This document shows, one piece after another, positions 25,365 through 33,968 of a DNA stretch of 64,000 nt; position 1 is the stretch's first letter, and the number at the start of each line of letters is the position of its first letter. The notes below the pieces were generated by a model. The model did not search any database. It was not told where the DNA came from and worked only from the letters and a program-made list of their open reading frames with translations. The stretch is from JACKFB01 sp041389525. GTDB lineage: Bacteria > Myxococcota_A > UBA9042 > PHBI01 > JACKFB01. The stretch spans positions 27,239-91,238 of the forward strand of contig JAWKRR010000029.1 in the NCBI GenBank assembly GCA_041389525.1. Reading direction: 5' to 3'. The position numbers were made by a program, and so were the translations under genes.

Positions 25365-26501
25365 TCAGGGGGCGCCGCAGCCCTCGGCGTCGCGGACGCG
25401 CTGAATCTCCGAGAGCAGCTCGGGATCCGCGACCAGCGCGTCAAGCTCAGCGTCCTCCAGACCCAGCACGGCCACGCCCTCCGTGGCCTCCAGATAGAGG
25501 TGCGCGCGCCCCCAAGCGGTCAGAACAGCCCGTCGCCAACAGGCGTTTTGGAGCAATGCCGCGTGGACAGTCGGGTGCTCCAGGCGCGCCAAGCGCAGAT
25601 AGCGCTCCAGGTACCAGAGGAAGGTCAGGATCCCGTCGCGCTCGCTCGTCTTGGCGCTGTAGTAGTCCGCGAAGCTGTACCCGGTCGCCAGCGAGCCGAT
25701 GTACTGCGTGGTCTCCTCGATGACCGAGTCGAAGCCCTGGTCGCCGCCCTGGAAGGTGGCGTCGCTCGGGTCACCGTCGAGATAGACCTTGGCGTAGAAG
25801 TCGCAGCCGCTCGAGCCGCCCGCGCCGCAGGGCGGCCGCAAGGCGGCGTAGTCGTCCTGGTTGATGAGGCTGCGCGCGAAGGTCCTGGGCGCCCCGCCCT
25901 GGCTGCCGCCTCCTTGGCAGCGCACCACCGTGCTCTCGTTGAAGATGAAGGTCCCGCCAAAGCTCTCGGCCAGGTCGGCGAAGTGGCCGCACTCGTGGAC
26001 GAACGTGGAGAGCTGCGGGAAGAGCGCCTGAGCGCTGTGGCTCGCTCCCATGAAGCTCGCGATGCAGTTGCCGAACCCCGACGACTCTGCGGCGAGCCCC
26101 TTGCGGACGATGCTCGCGCCCGCGGGGTAGCGCGCGTCGAGGACAGCGAGGATGAAGCTCTGCGGGTCGGCGGCGCTGTAGCTTGCGATGGACGCGCTGA
26201 GGTCCGCCGTGGTGTTCGGCAAGGTCTCGGAGAACTGGCCGTCGATGCACTGAGGATCCACGCGCAGAGACGGCAGCGGGCCAGCGTCCGGCGCGGCGTC
26301 GAGCGAGCCATCGGGGACCGCGTCGCCGACAGCGTCCGCGCCGCCGTCAAACGCCCCGTCCGCGCTGGAGTCCGACACCGAGTCGAAGGCCCCCGAGGCG
26401 TCGGCGACAGGGCCCGCACCCGAACCAGGGCTCTCGCAGGCGGCGAAGGCCACACATCCCACAGACGCGCACGCTACTACCGCCTGCCACAGTCGATTCA
26501 C
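25365..26501 (-). CDS. Zinc-metallopeptidase-like lipoprotein (HECGH)
   Basis: A 378-residue lipoprotein with lipobox AFAAC (Cys22) and an Asp/Ala/Ser tether over about residues 30-80. Near residue 168 FVHECGHFADL carries the HExxH zinc motif with the hydrophobic environment of metallopeptidases. A Glu pair in VIEETTQYIG further down could give the third ligand (inference). Cys pairs are spread through the mature part. The start is GTG with AGGAGG (26508-26513) 6 bases upstream. That GTG overlaps the TGA of the upstream VapC-like fragment by 4 bases (GTGA). Family not named with certainty; a surface protease is a fair guess. Confidence 0.7.
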   Translation of the reverse strand: MNRLWQAVVACASVGCVAFAACESPGSGAGPVADASGAFDSVSDSSADGAFDGGADAVGDAVPDGSLDAAPDAGPLPSLRVDPQCIDGQFSETLPNTTADLSASIASYSAADPQSFILAVLDARYPAGASIVRKGLAAESSGFGNCIASFMGASHSAQALFPQLSTFVHECGHFADLAESFGGTFIFNESTVVRCQGGGSQGGAPRTFARSLINQDDYAALRPPCGAGGSSGCDFYAKVYLDGDPSDATFQGGDQGFDSVIEETTQYIGSLATGYSFADYYSAKTSERDGILTFLWYLERYLRLARLEHPTVHAALLQNACWRRAVLTAWGRAHLYLEATEGVAVLGLEDAELDALVADPELLSEIQRVRDAEGCGAP

Positions 26502-26695
26502 CGCGCGCCTCCTCGAGCTCTGCCCGCAGCGGGCGGGTCCGTCAGCTTGCAGGGCCGGATCCCCTGCGTCAACGCGAGGAGTCGAGCCGCGGGCTGCCCC
26601 TGCCCGAGCAGCTCGATGTCGTCGCCTTCGAGCCCGCCTACGCGAGCGATGAGCGTGCTGGTGTCGGCCACGATCGCGTCCGGCCTTCGCGCCAC
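26498..26695 (-). pseudogene. Fragment resembling a VapC-type PIN toxin
   Basis: A 65-residue frame. Its N-terminus IVADTSTLIARVGG resembles the first strand and catalytic Asp of PIN-domain RNases, and GDDIELLGQGQ resembles the next helix. Full VapC proteins have about 130 residues and three more acidic residues, which are absent, so this is at best a remnant. It overlaps the upstream antitoxin-like gene by 58 bases, and its stop overlaps the start of the lipoprotein gene by 4 bases. Confidence 0.4.
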
Positions 26696-26886
26696 GCGTC
26701 GAGGTCGACCTCGCGGCCGAGCTTGAACTTCCCGCGCATCCCGAGCAGCGGTTCGTAGGCGTCGCCAGCGGCCAGGACCTCAAGCCCCAAGCGCACGGTG
26801 GCGGTGATGCCGTCGCCGGTCGCGCCCTGGGCACACCGGAGCAGCTCCTCGGGGATATGCGCTGTAATCTTGCGGACTTGAGCCAT
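26638..26886 (-). CDS. Possible VapB/RHH-type antitoxin-like protein
   Basis: An 82-residue frame starting MAQVRKITAHIPEELLRCAQ. A short strand followed by two helices (RKITAHIPEELL, then ITATVRLGLEVLAAG) is the pattern of ribbon-helix-helix antitoxins, and the tail with LDAWREGR looks like an antitoxin C-terminus. The ribosome site is weak. Its partner downstream is truncated. Whether it is expressed or only a relic is unknown. Confidence 0.45.
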   Translation of the reverse strand: MAQVRKITAHIPEELLRCAQGATGDGITATVRLGLEVLAAGDAYEPLLGMRGKFKLGREVDLDAWREGRTRSWPTPARSSLA

Positions 26887-26991
26887 GACATGCGCTTGCC
26901 ATGATCGCTGCTCGCAATCAGTACGGCAGCCACGGAACGGACGCAGTCTCGCCCCGGAGATCGCTGGACCCAGCCGGCTCGGTCGATGACG

Positions 26992-27894
26992 TCAACGCGG
27001 CGGGCGGCGGGCCTCCAGCTCCTCGACGGTGCGGGGCCAGTCGGCTTTGAGGAGCTTGGAGAGCGCGCGGTCGGCGAGGACGCGGCCGCTGTTCTGACAG
27101 GTGGGGCAGTAGTTGGTCTCGTGGGCGCCGTGGACGATGCGCTGGACGGCGTGCTCGCAGACCGGACAGGGCTTGCCGTAGCGGCCGTGGACCGCCATCT
27201 CGGGGCGGAAGGCGGTGACCTTCTCGGGGAAGCCGTCGCCCAGCTCGGCCAGCAGCCGGTCGGTGTGCTCGCGCAGGACCTGCTGCGTCGAGGCGTGCAG
27301 GCGGGCGAGCTGGTCGGGGTCGAGGCGCTGGGTCAGCAGGACCGGCGAGAGGCGGGCGTGGTGCAGGATCTCGTCGGAGTAGGCGTTGCCGATGCCGCTG
27401 AGCAGGTGGGGGTCGGTGAGCGCGCGCTTGAGCGTGTGGTTTTCGCGGGTGAGCGCGGCGGTGAAGGCCGGTAGCGTGCTGCCAAGCGCCTCGGCGCCGC
27501 CGGGGTCCAGCGCGGCCAGGCCGGCCGCCCCGCTCGCGGTGTGTAGCGACGCGCGCCGCTTGCTGCCGGCCTCGGTCAAGACCAAGGTGCCGCCCGGGAA
27601 ATCGAAGCCGGCCAGGGCGAAGCGCTTGGCCAGCTTGGCCTGGGGCTCCTTCCACAGCAGGCGGCCCGCCACCATCAGGTGGATGACCAGATGTAGCTCG
27701 CCCTCAAAGCTGATGACCACGCGCTTTCCGAGGCGGCTGAGCCCAACCACCGCGCGCCCGTGGAAGGCGTCGAGCGGCGGGTCGACGGTGCGCACCAGGA
27801 AGGGGTGAGCGACCCGCAGGCCGTCCAGGCGCTGGCCCAGCATCCGCGGCCGCATCGCGTGGAGGTAGACCTCGATGTCGGGAAGCTCGGGCAT
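26992..27894 (-). CDS. mutM: Formamidopyrimidine-DNA glycosylase family (Fpg/MutM)
   Basis: A 300-residue base-excision repair enzyme. The N-terminus MPELPDIEV gives the catalytic Pro (after Met removal) and Glu of Fpg/Nei proteins, and the H2TH region reads LTDPHLLSGIGNAYSDEIL. The C-terminal zinc finger has CPVC and CPTC pairs. It removes oxidised purines from DNA. The C-terminal part is longer than in E. coli MutM, with a tail ADRALSKLLKADWPRTVEEL, so a less common Fpg/Nei-like branch is possible. The ATG overlaps by 1 base the stop of a short minus-strand frame (27894-28142) that I do not call as a gene. Confidence 0.92.
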   Translation of the reverse strand: MPELPDIEVYLHAMRPRMLGQRLDGLRVAHPFLVRTVDPPLDAFHGRAVVGLSRLGKRVVISFEGELHLVIHLMVAGRLLWKEPQAKLAKRFALAGFDFPGGTLVLTEAGSKRRASLHTASGAAGLAALDPGGAEALGSTLPAFTAALTRENHTLKRALTDPHLLSGIGNAYSDEILHHARLSPVLLTQRLDPDQLARLHASTQQVLREHTDRLLAELGDGFPEKVTAFRPEMAVHGRYGKPCPVCEHAVQRIVHGAHETNYCPTCQNSGRVLADRALSKLLKADWPRTVEELEARRPPR

Positions 27895-27944
27895 CAGCGA
27901 CCGCCTGCGCAGCGATGATGCGGCGCCCGGTCCCCGAAGTGCAA

Positions 27945-27982
27945 ATGCCCCTCGACGCCCGCGAACGGACCTCGAGGGGCAT
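27945..27982. other. Strong hairpin in the mutM leader
   Basis: ATGCCCCTCGA (27945-27955) pairs perfectly with TCGAGGGGCAT (27972-27982) over 11 bp; the 16-base loop holds a smaller CCG-CGAA-CGG stem. It is 51 bases before the mutM start on the minus strand. There is no long T-run, so it may be a weak terminator, an attenuator or an mRNA stabiliser. Confidence 0.55.
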
Positions 27983-28183
27983 CCTCCTCCTCAGAACCCA
28001 AGACGACGTTGCGGTGTGTGGTCGCGCCGTCCCAGGACTCCCCAATTGCTACACGCGGGTGACTGCGCGCACGCCCTCGACTGAGCAAGACCCGGGCCAA
28101 CAGGCGTTTGCGCAGACGGTAGCGTGGAGATTCAGCGTTCACACCGGTTTGCGCCGGCCGGTCGCGCGACGCTCTGGACCGGA

Positions 28184-28212
28184 ATTATCGTTTCGATAAT
28201 ATCACTGTGATA
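28184..28212. promoter_or_regulatory. AT-rich pair of palindromes, possible operators
   Basis: Two palindromes stand 14 bases centre to centre: ATTATCG-TTT-CGATAAT (28184-28200) and TATCAC-T-GTGATA (28200-28212). They lie in an AT-rich island that stands out in very GC-rich DNA, and TATTAT/TAATAT boxes overlap them. This suggests a regulated promoter, but which strand it serves is not clear; mutM on the minus strand is the nearest downstream gene. Confidence 0.5.
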
Positions 28213-28241
28213 ATATACTTATCCCAGCGATATGCCTTGAC

Positions 28242-29471
28242 CTAGAGGAAGGCCCCACCCAGGCCGCGCAACGTGGGGACCCGGTCGATGATGGCGTCGC
28301 CACGAACGACGAGGTATTCGCTGAATCGCTCGGCCAGCTCGCCCGCCTTTGCGTGGCGGCAGAGCACCGGGTCGCCGATGCCGAGCGCTGGCGCCCCAGG
28401 ACCCAGGTGAAACGGCGTCTGCACCTCGCCGAATCCCTCCATCGCGACCGGCTGCAAGCCGGGCGGCAGGTGCACTTGGGGCAGCCGGTCGGCTCCGGCC
28501 GGGCCAGACGCGATGTAGCCCCCGCCCCCGCAGGTCACGTGGTCGGGGTCGGAGCGCCGGACCACCGACAGCGCGAAGAAGAGCGCTGGCTCAAAGGGCA
28601 GCCCGCCGTAGCCGTCGAAGAGGTGCGAGCACACGAAGCCGGAGCCGGCCGTCAGCTCGGTCACGGTCGGGTCGCGGCTGGTGGAGTCCACGCTGCCGGT
28701 GCCGCCGCCGTTGACGACCGAGATGGTGTGGCCGTCGGCCCGCAGCGCGCCGACGACCTCGGCGCGGCGCACGGCCGACAGCGCGATGGAGCGCGACTTG
28801 ATGACCTGGCGGATCGGGTCGAGGTGGCGGCTGCCGGGGTTCTTGTCGCGGATGCCGGCGACCTGCGCCTCGTAGGCCAGCACCGAGTCCAGGCGCAGGT
28901 GCGGGGCCGCCTTGACCAGGCGGCCAAGTGCCACGGCGTCGGCGGCGCTGCGGACGGGGCTGCGGCGCACTCCGAAGTGCAGGCGCCCGCCCAGCGGCCG
29001 CCAGGAGACGTCGACGTCGATACAGACCGACAAGGTGGCGCCCGCCGCGGCGGCCGAGGCCTCCAAGAGCGAGACGTGATCGGGGTGATCGATGGCCGCC
29101 CGCACGGTCTTGCCGGCCGCGGCGAGGCCGGCGAGCAGGTCCGCGTCGGGCCGGCGTCCCACCGGGTAGGCCAGGAGCAGGTCGTCGAAGCCCTGCTCGG
29201 CCAAGAGCGCGGTCTCACCCGCCGCGTAGGTCATCAGCCCGGCCAGCCGCCCCTTGCCCGCGTCGAGCAGGTAGCGCAGCAGCCAGGGCACCCGCACCGA
29301 CTTCGAGGCCGGACGCAGCGTGATGGGGGCCGAGCCCATATGCTCGAGCAAGATCGCGAGGTTGCGGTCGACCGCGTCCAGGTCGACCACGGCCGCGGGC
29401 AGGGCCTCGTCGGCCAGCACCCGTCGCCAGCGCTCCCAAGCCCGGCGAGCCTCGGCGGGCGCCGCGCTCAT
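28242..29471 (-). CDS. PLP-dependent amino-acid aldolase/deaminase (fold type III, D-threonine-aldolase-like)
   Basis: A 409-residue protein with an alanine-racemase-type barrel. RPASKSVRVPWLL carries Lys57, expected to bind PLP where relatives have RPHxKT. VNGGGTGSVD is the phosphate-binding glycine loop. Relatives are D-threonine aldolase, D-serine dehydratase and similar proteins annotated as amino acid deaminase/aldolase. The C-terminal domain reads DPVLCRHAKAGELAERF; the neighbouring Cys and His could bind the metal used by this family (inference). It follows ilvE by 49 bases on the same strand and may share its transcript. The exact substrate is not known. Confidence 0.8.
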   Translation of the reverse strand: MSAAPAEARRAWERWRRVLADEALPAAVVDLDAVDRNLAILLEHMGSAPITLRPASKSVRVPWLLRYLLDAGKGRLAGLMTYAAGETALLAEQGFDDLLLAYPVGRRPDADLLAGLAAAGKTVRAAIDHPDHVSLLEASAAAAGATLSVCIDVDVSWRPLGGRLHFGVRRSPVRSAADAVALGRLVKAAPHLRLDSVLAYEAQVAGIRDKNPGSRHLDPIRQVIKSRSIALSAVRRAEVVGALRADGHTISVVNGGGTGSVDSTSRDPTVTELTAGSGFVCSHLFDGYGGLPFEPALFFALSVVRRSDPDHVTCGGGGYIASGPAGADRLPQVHLPPGLQPVAMEGFGEVQTPFHLGPGAPALGIGDPVLCRHAKAGELAERFSEYLVVRGDAIIDRVPTLRGLGGAFL

Positions 29472-29520
29472 CGCGCAGCGCTCGCCGTCACGCGGTCGCT
29501 CGGCTCGGCCTGACTCGCCA

Positions 29521-30456
29521 TCAGCGCGCCGCGACCTCGAAGCAGGTGAACCACTCCGGGTGGCTGTTGTCGCTGCCCTTCACCACGTCGAAGTAGCGGG
29601 TCTGCAAGCGCTCCGTCACCGGGCCGCGCGCGCCGCTGCCGATCACGCGGCGGTCCAGCTCGCGGACCGGCGTGACCTCGGCCGCCGTGCCGCACATGAA
29701 CACCTCGTCGGCGAGGTAGAGCATGTCGCGGGTCACCGGCTGCTCAACAACCCGCAGCCCGAGATCGGCGGCGAGCGTCATCAAAGTGTTCCGCGTGATC
29801 CCGCCAAGGATCGCCGCGCCGAAGGGCGGCGTGTAGATGTCGCCGTCGCGCACGCAGAAGACGTTCTCGCCGCTGGCCTCGCTGACGTAGCCCTGGGTGT
29901 CCAGCATCAGCGCCTCGTCGTAGCCGTCGAGGACCGCCTCGCGCTTGGCCAGGATCGAGTTGACGTAGTGGCCGCAAACCTTGCCCTTGTGCAGCTGGCT
30001 GTTGACGTGGGGGCGGACGAAGGTCGAGGTCTTCAGGCGCACGCCCTTCGCGAGGCCCTCGTCGCCCAGGTAAGCGCCCCACGGCCACGCCGCGATGGCC
30101 ACGTGGGTCGGGTTCTCCATGGCGGCGACGCCCATCGCGCCCTCGCCGATGAAGGCGATGGGGCGCACGTAGCACTCGGCCAGCCGGTTGAGGCGGCAGG
30201 TCTCGACGCAGGCCGCCATCAGCTCGTCCACGGTGTAGCGCAGCGGGATCGTCATCATCTTGGCGCCGTTGACGAGGCGCTCGATGTGCTCGCGCAGGCG
30301 GAACACGGCGCTCTGGCCGTCGGCGCGGCGGTACACGCGGATCCCCTCGAATACGCCGAGGCCGTAGTGCAGCGTGTGCGTGAGGATGTGAACGTTCGCG
30401 CTGTCCCAGGGGCGCTGCTCGCCATCGAACCAGATCGTTTCGGCTTTGGTGACCAT
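29521..30456 (-). CDS. ilvE: Branched-chain amino acid aminotransferase IlvE
   Basis: A 311-residue fold-type IV PLP enzyme that makes Leu, Ile and Val from their keto acids. HTLHYGLGVFEGIR is the N-terminal signature, Lys159 in HKGKVCGHYVNS binds PLP at the same residue number as in E. coli, and SEASGENVFCVRDG and GGITRNTLMTLA bind the cofactor phosphate. The ATG at 30456 has GAGGAA just upstream; a longer frame adds Arg/Pro-rich non-native sequence and is rejected. It is divergent from glmU. Confidence 0.96.
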   Translation of the reverse strand: MVTKAETIWFDGEQRPWDSANVHILTHTLHYGLGVFEGIRVYRRADGQSAVFRLREHIERLVNGAKMMTIPLRYTVDELMAACVETCRLNRLAECYVRPIAFIGEGAMGVAAMENPTHVAIAAWPWGAYLGDEGLAKGVRLKTSTFVRPHVNSQLHKGKVCGHYVNSILAKREAVLDGYDEALMLDTQGYVSEASGENVFCVRDGDIYTPPFGAAILGGITRNTLMTLAADLGLRVVEQPVTRDMLYLADEVFMCGTAAEVTPVRELDRRVIGSGARGPVTERLQTRYFDVVKGSDNSHPEWFTCFEVAAR

Positions 30457-30602
30457 CGATTCCTCACGTCGTGACTGGGTGCCGGGTGTGTCGCGGTGCC
30501 CTCCGCGGCTTCTACACCGGACGAGCGCGCCACGCCAAGGTCCCGTAGGTTGGGATAGCCGCGAGGTGCCCGCGGGATTACGATGCGCGGCTTGGAGGCG
30601 CC

Positions 30603-32069
30603 ATGGAAGTGAGCGAAATGGAGACGTCCCCGGCTGCCATCGTCGCGGTGGTGCTGGCCGCGGGCCGCGGTACCCGGATGAAATCGGACCGCGTGAAGGT
30701 CCTGCACGCCGTGTTGGGCCGGACGATGGTCGCGTGGCCCGTCGAGGCCGCGCTGGAGGCCGGAGCGAGCCGCGTGGCGGTGGTCGTCGGGCCCGACGGG
30801 CAGCCGGTGCGTGACGCGCTGAACACCGAGCTGCCTGGCCGGCGCCTGGAGTTCTGCGTGCAGGCCGCACCGCTGGGAACCGGCGACGCGGTGCGCTCGG
30901 CGAAGGCCGCGATCGGCGACGCGCGCGAGGTGCTGATCCTCTGCGGCGACACGCCCGCGCTTGACGCTGAGACCCTGCGCGGGCTGCTGGCGGCCCACTC
31001 GGCGTCCGGGGCGGCGCTGACGGTGCTGAGCTTCCGGCTCGCCGATCCCACGGGCTACGGCCGCATCGTGCGCGACGAGGCCGGGGGTGTGCGACGCATC
31101 GTGGAGCATCGCGACGCCAGCGAGGCCGAGCGCGCGATCGACGAGGTGAACGCCGGGATCTACGTGGTCCGGCGCGACGTTTTGCTAGGTACCATCGATC
31201 GGATCGGCAGCGACAACGCCCAGGGCGAGGTCTACCTGACCGACGTGGTCGAGCTGGCCGCGGCCGCGGGGCATGGGGTGCAGGCGCACCTGCTGGGCGA
31301 GCCTTGGCGCGTGTCGGGCATCAACACGCGGGTGCAGCTGGCCGAGCTGGAAGAGGCGATGCTGACCGACCGCCGCCGCCGCCTCATGGAGTCGGGCGCG
31401 ACCCTTCAGACGCCGGACTCCATCCGCATCGAGGGCCCCGTGGAGATCGGCCGCGACACGGTGATCGGGCCGGGCGTGCAGCTGCTGGGCAGCACGCGCA
31501 TCGGCGACAACGTGCGCATCGACGCCGGCTGCGTGCTGCGGGATGTGGTGGTCGACGACGGCGCGCACCTCCTCCCCTATGTGGTCGCCGAGGACACGCA
31601 CATCGGCCCCGGCGCGACGGCCGGGCCCTTCACGCACCTGCGCCCGGGGACGGTGCTGGGCGTGGGCGCGAAGGCGGGAAACTTCGTCGAGCTGAAGAAA
31701 GCCGTGATCGGCGACGGCTCGAAGGTGAACCACCTGAGCTACCTGGGCGACTGCTCGGTCGGCCACCGGGTCAACGTGGGCGCGGGCACCATCACCTGCA
31801 ACTACGATGGCACGAACAAGCACCGCACCATCATTGAGGACGAGGTCTTCATCGGATCGGACACGCAGCTTGTCGCGCCGGTGCGCCTGGGACGGCGGTC
31901 GACGGTCGCGGCTGGGACGACCGTGACGCGCGATGTGCCCGAGGGGGCGCTGGTGCTCAGCCGCGTGGCCCAGACCGTTCACGAGCACTACGACGAGCGG
32001 CACCGAAAGCCCCGAGAGGACCAAGCGCGCGACAAGGCCCGCTCTGACAAGGCGCGAGGCACGGAGTAG
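30603..32069 (+). CDS. glmU: Bifunctional GlmU (UDP-GlcNAc pyrophosphorylase / GlcN-1-P acetyltransferase)
   Basis: A 488-residue enzyme for the last two steps of UDP-GlcNAc synthesis. The N-terminal uridyltransferase has VLAAGRGTRMKSD with K near VKVLH, and DTPALDAETL for the metal site. From about residue 265 the left-handed beta-helix of hexapeptide repeats follows (for example IGRDTVIGPGVQLLGSTRIG), with the acetyltransferase region GNFVELKKAVIGDGSKVNHL and VGAGTITCNYDG. A charged tail RHRKPREDQARDKARSD ends it. GGAGG (30594-30598) is close to the ATG; an inner ATG at 30618 is possible. glmS follows after 3 bases. Confidence 0.97.
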   Translation: MEVSEMETSPAAIVAVVLAAGRGTRMKSDRVKVLHAVLGRTMVAWPVEAALEAGASRVAVVVGPDGQPVRDALNTELPGRRLEFCVQAAPLGTGDAVRSAKAAIGDAREVLILCGDTPALDAETLRGLLAAHSASGAALTVLSFRLADPTGYGRIVRDEAGGVRRIVEHRDASEAERAIDEVNAGIYVVRRDVLLGTIDRIGSDNAQGEVYLTDVVELAAAAGHGVQAHLLGEPWRVSGINTRVQLAELEEAMLTDRRRRLMESGATLQTPDSIRIEGPVEIGRDTVIGPGVQLLGSTRIGDNVRIDAGCVLRDVVVDDGAHLLPYVVAEDTHIGPGATAGPFTHLRPGTVLGVGAKAGNFVELKKAVIGDGSKVNHLSYLGDCSVGHRVNVGAGTITCNYDGTNKHRTIIEDEVFIGSDTQLVAPVRLGRRSTVAAGTTVTRDVPEGALVLSRVAQTVHEHYDERHRKPREDQARDKARSDKARGTE

Positions 32070-32072
32070 CTG

Positions 32073-33905
32073 ATGTGCGGAATCATTGGATATATCGGAC
32101 CTGACCCCTGCGCGCAGATCCTGCTGAACGGGCTCCAGCGCCTGGAGTACCGCGGCTACGACTCGGCCGGCATCGCCATCGTGGCGGGCGGGAAGCTCGA
32201 GACGCGGCGGGCGCGTGGCAAGCTAATGAACCTCATCGAGGCGGTCGCGCGCAGCCCCATCGACGGGACCCTGGGCATCGGCCACACGCGCTGGGCGACC
32301 CACGGCGGGCCGACGGAGCACAACGCGCACCCGCACTGGGTGGGCTCGGTGGCGGTCGTGCACAACGGCATCATCGAGAACTATCTGCCCATCAAGCGCG
32401 AGCTGATCGAGGCGGGGCATACGTTTACCAGCGAGACGGACACCGAGGTCATCGCGCACCTGGTCTGGCAGAACCGCCAGCGCGGGCTGGCGCTCGAGGA
32501 GGCTGTGCTGCAGGCCGTGCGGCGGCTCGAGGGCGCCTACTCCGTGGTGGTGGTGGACTCGGCCGAGCCGGGCCAGCTTATCGCCGCGCGGCTGGCCAGC
32601 CCGCTGGTGCTGGGCTTGGGCGAGGGGCGCAACTTCGTCGCCAGCGATATTCCGGCGATCCTCTCGCATACGCGAAGGATGGTCTTCCTCGATGACGGCG
32701 TGATCGCAAGTATAAAGGCTGACAGCGTCGTGGTGCGACGCATTAGCGACCACGTCGAGGTCCCCGTTCAGGAGAAGACCATCGCCTGGTCGCCCAGCCT
32801 CGCGGAGAAGGGCGGCTACAAGCACTTCATGCTCAAGGAGATCCACGAGCAGCCTGACGCGGTGGCGAATACGCTGCGCGGGCGGGTGTCCCTGGAGCGG
32901 CTGGCGGTGGACCTGCCCGAGCTGGAGCTGAGCGCCAAGGAGCTCGCCGACGTCTCGCGGATCTACGTGGTCGCCTGCGGGACCAGCTGGCACGCCGGCA
33001 TGGTGGGCCGCTACCTGATGGAGGACCTCGCGGGGCTGTCGCCGCACGTCGAGCTGGCGAGCGAGCTGCGCTATCGGCGGGCGCCCATGGATGAGCGGAC
33101 GCTCTTCGTCGCGGTGAGCCAGTCGGGCGAGACGGCGGACACCCTGGCCGCCATGAAGGACGCCAAAGAGCGCGGCGCCAAGGTCTTGTCGGTCTGCAAC
33201 GTCATGGAGGCGTCGATCCCGCGGGCGTCTGACGGGACCCTCTACACCCACGCCGGGCCCGAGATCAGCGTCGCGTCGACGAAGGCGTTCTCGACCCAGG
33301 TCGCCGCGCTGCACCTGATGGCGCTGCATTTCGGTCGCCTGGCCGGGCGGCTGGACGACGACACCATGCGCGCGGAGCTGCAGGGGCTGGTGAGTGCCGC
33401 GGCCTTCATGGAGCGCTTGGCCCAGAACGACGAGCCCTATCTCGCCGTGGCGCGGGCGTGGCACGAGGCCAAGTCGATGCTCTTCATGGGCCGCGGCGCG
33501 CTCTTCCCGCTGGCGCTCGAAGGCGCGCTGAAGCTCAAGGAGATCAGCTACATCCACGCGGAAGGCTACGCGGCGGGCGAGATGAAGCACGGCCCCATCG
33601 CGCTGATCGACGAGACCGTCCCGACCGTGGTGCTGGCGCCGCGGGACGCGCACCACGACAAGGTGCGCTCGAACCTGCAAGAGGTGAAGGCGCGCGGCGG
33701 CCCGGTCATCGTCATCTATACAGAGGGTGACGACGAGACGGCGGCCATGGGGAACATCGCGATCCCGGTGCCGGCGGTGCCCGAGCGCATCCTGCCGATG
33801 GTGTGCGCGCTGCCGATGCAGCTCATCGCGTACCACATGGCCGACTTCAAGGGGACCGACGTGGACCAGCCCCGAAACCTCGCGAAGTCAGTCACCGTCG
33901 AGTAG
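32073..33905 (+). CDS. glmS: Glucosamine-6-phosphate synthase GlmS
   Basis: A 610-residue enzyme that makes glucosamine-6-phosphate from fructose-6-phosphate and glutamine. The N-terminal Ntn amidotransferase begins MCGIIGYIG, with Cys2 as nucleophile, and has RWATHGGPTEHNAHPH. Two SIS domains follow (CGTSWHAGMVGRYLMEDLA; SQSGETADTLAAMKDAK). The end is LAKSVTVE, the usual GlmS C-terminus. With only 3 bases to glmU there is no room for a glmS ribozyme, so the pair is run as one operon for cell-wall and LPS precursors. Confidence 0.98.
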   Translation: MCGIIGYIGPDPCAQILLNGLQRLEYRGYDSAGIAIVAGGKLETRRARGKLMNLIEAVARSPIDGTLGIGHTRWATHGGPTEHNAHPHWVGSVAVVHNGIIENYLPIKRELIEAGHTFTSETDTEVIAHLVWQNRQRGLALEEAVLQAVRRLEGAYSVVVVDSAEPGQLIAARLASPLVLGLGEGRNFVASDIPAILSHTRRMVFLDDGVIASIKADSVVVRRISDHVEVPVQEKTIAWSPSLAEKGGYKHFMLKEIHEQPDAVANTLRGRVSLERLAVDLPELELSAKELADVSRIYVVACGTSWHAGMVGRYLMEDLAGLSPHVELASELRYRRAPMDERTLFVAVSQSGETADTLAAMKDAKERGAKVLSVCNVMEASIPRASDGTLYTHAGPEISVASTKAFSTQVAALHLMALHFGRLAGRLDDDTMRAELQGLVSAAAFMERLAQNDEPYLAVARAWHEAKSMLFMGRGALFPLALEGALKLKEISYIHAEGYAAGEMKHGPIALIDETVPTVVLAPRDAHHDKVRSNLQEVKARGGPVIVIYTEGDDETAAMGNIAIPVPAVPERILPMVCALPMQLIAYHMADFKGTDVDQPRNLAKSVTVE

Positions 33906-33968
33906 TTCGGGGGCCAGCGGAACACGCCCTTGACGCCGGCCGGGGGTGGCTGCGAGGGTCCGCGGCCT

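Larger units (their letters stand above)
27895..28241. other. Intergenic region upstream of mutM, 347 bp
   Basis: It holds an 11-bp hairpin (27945-27982), an AT-rich double dyad (28184-28212) and an 82-codon minus-strand frame (27894-28142) with no recognisable domain. The last may be a leader peptide or noise. No RNA gene is recognised. Confidence 0.5.

Noticed and set aside
27894..28142. 82-codon minus-strand frame before mutM
   Set aside because: No domain, no ribosome site; kept only as a possible leader in the intergenic note.
32060..32075. glmS ribozyme or riboswitch
   Set aside because: Only 3 bases separate glmU and glmS.
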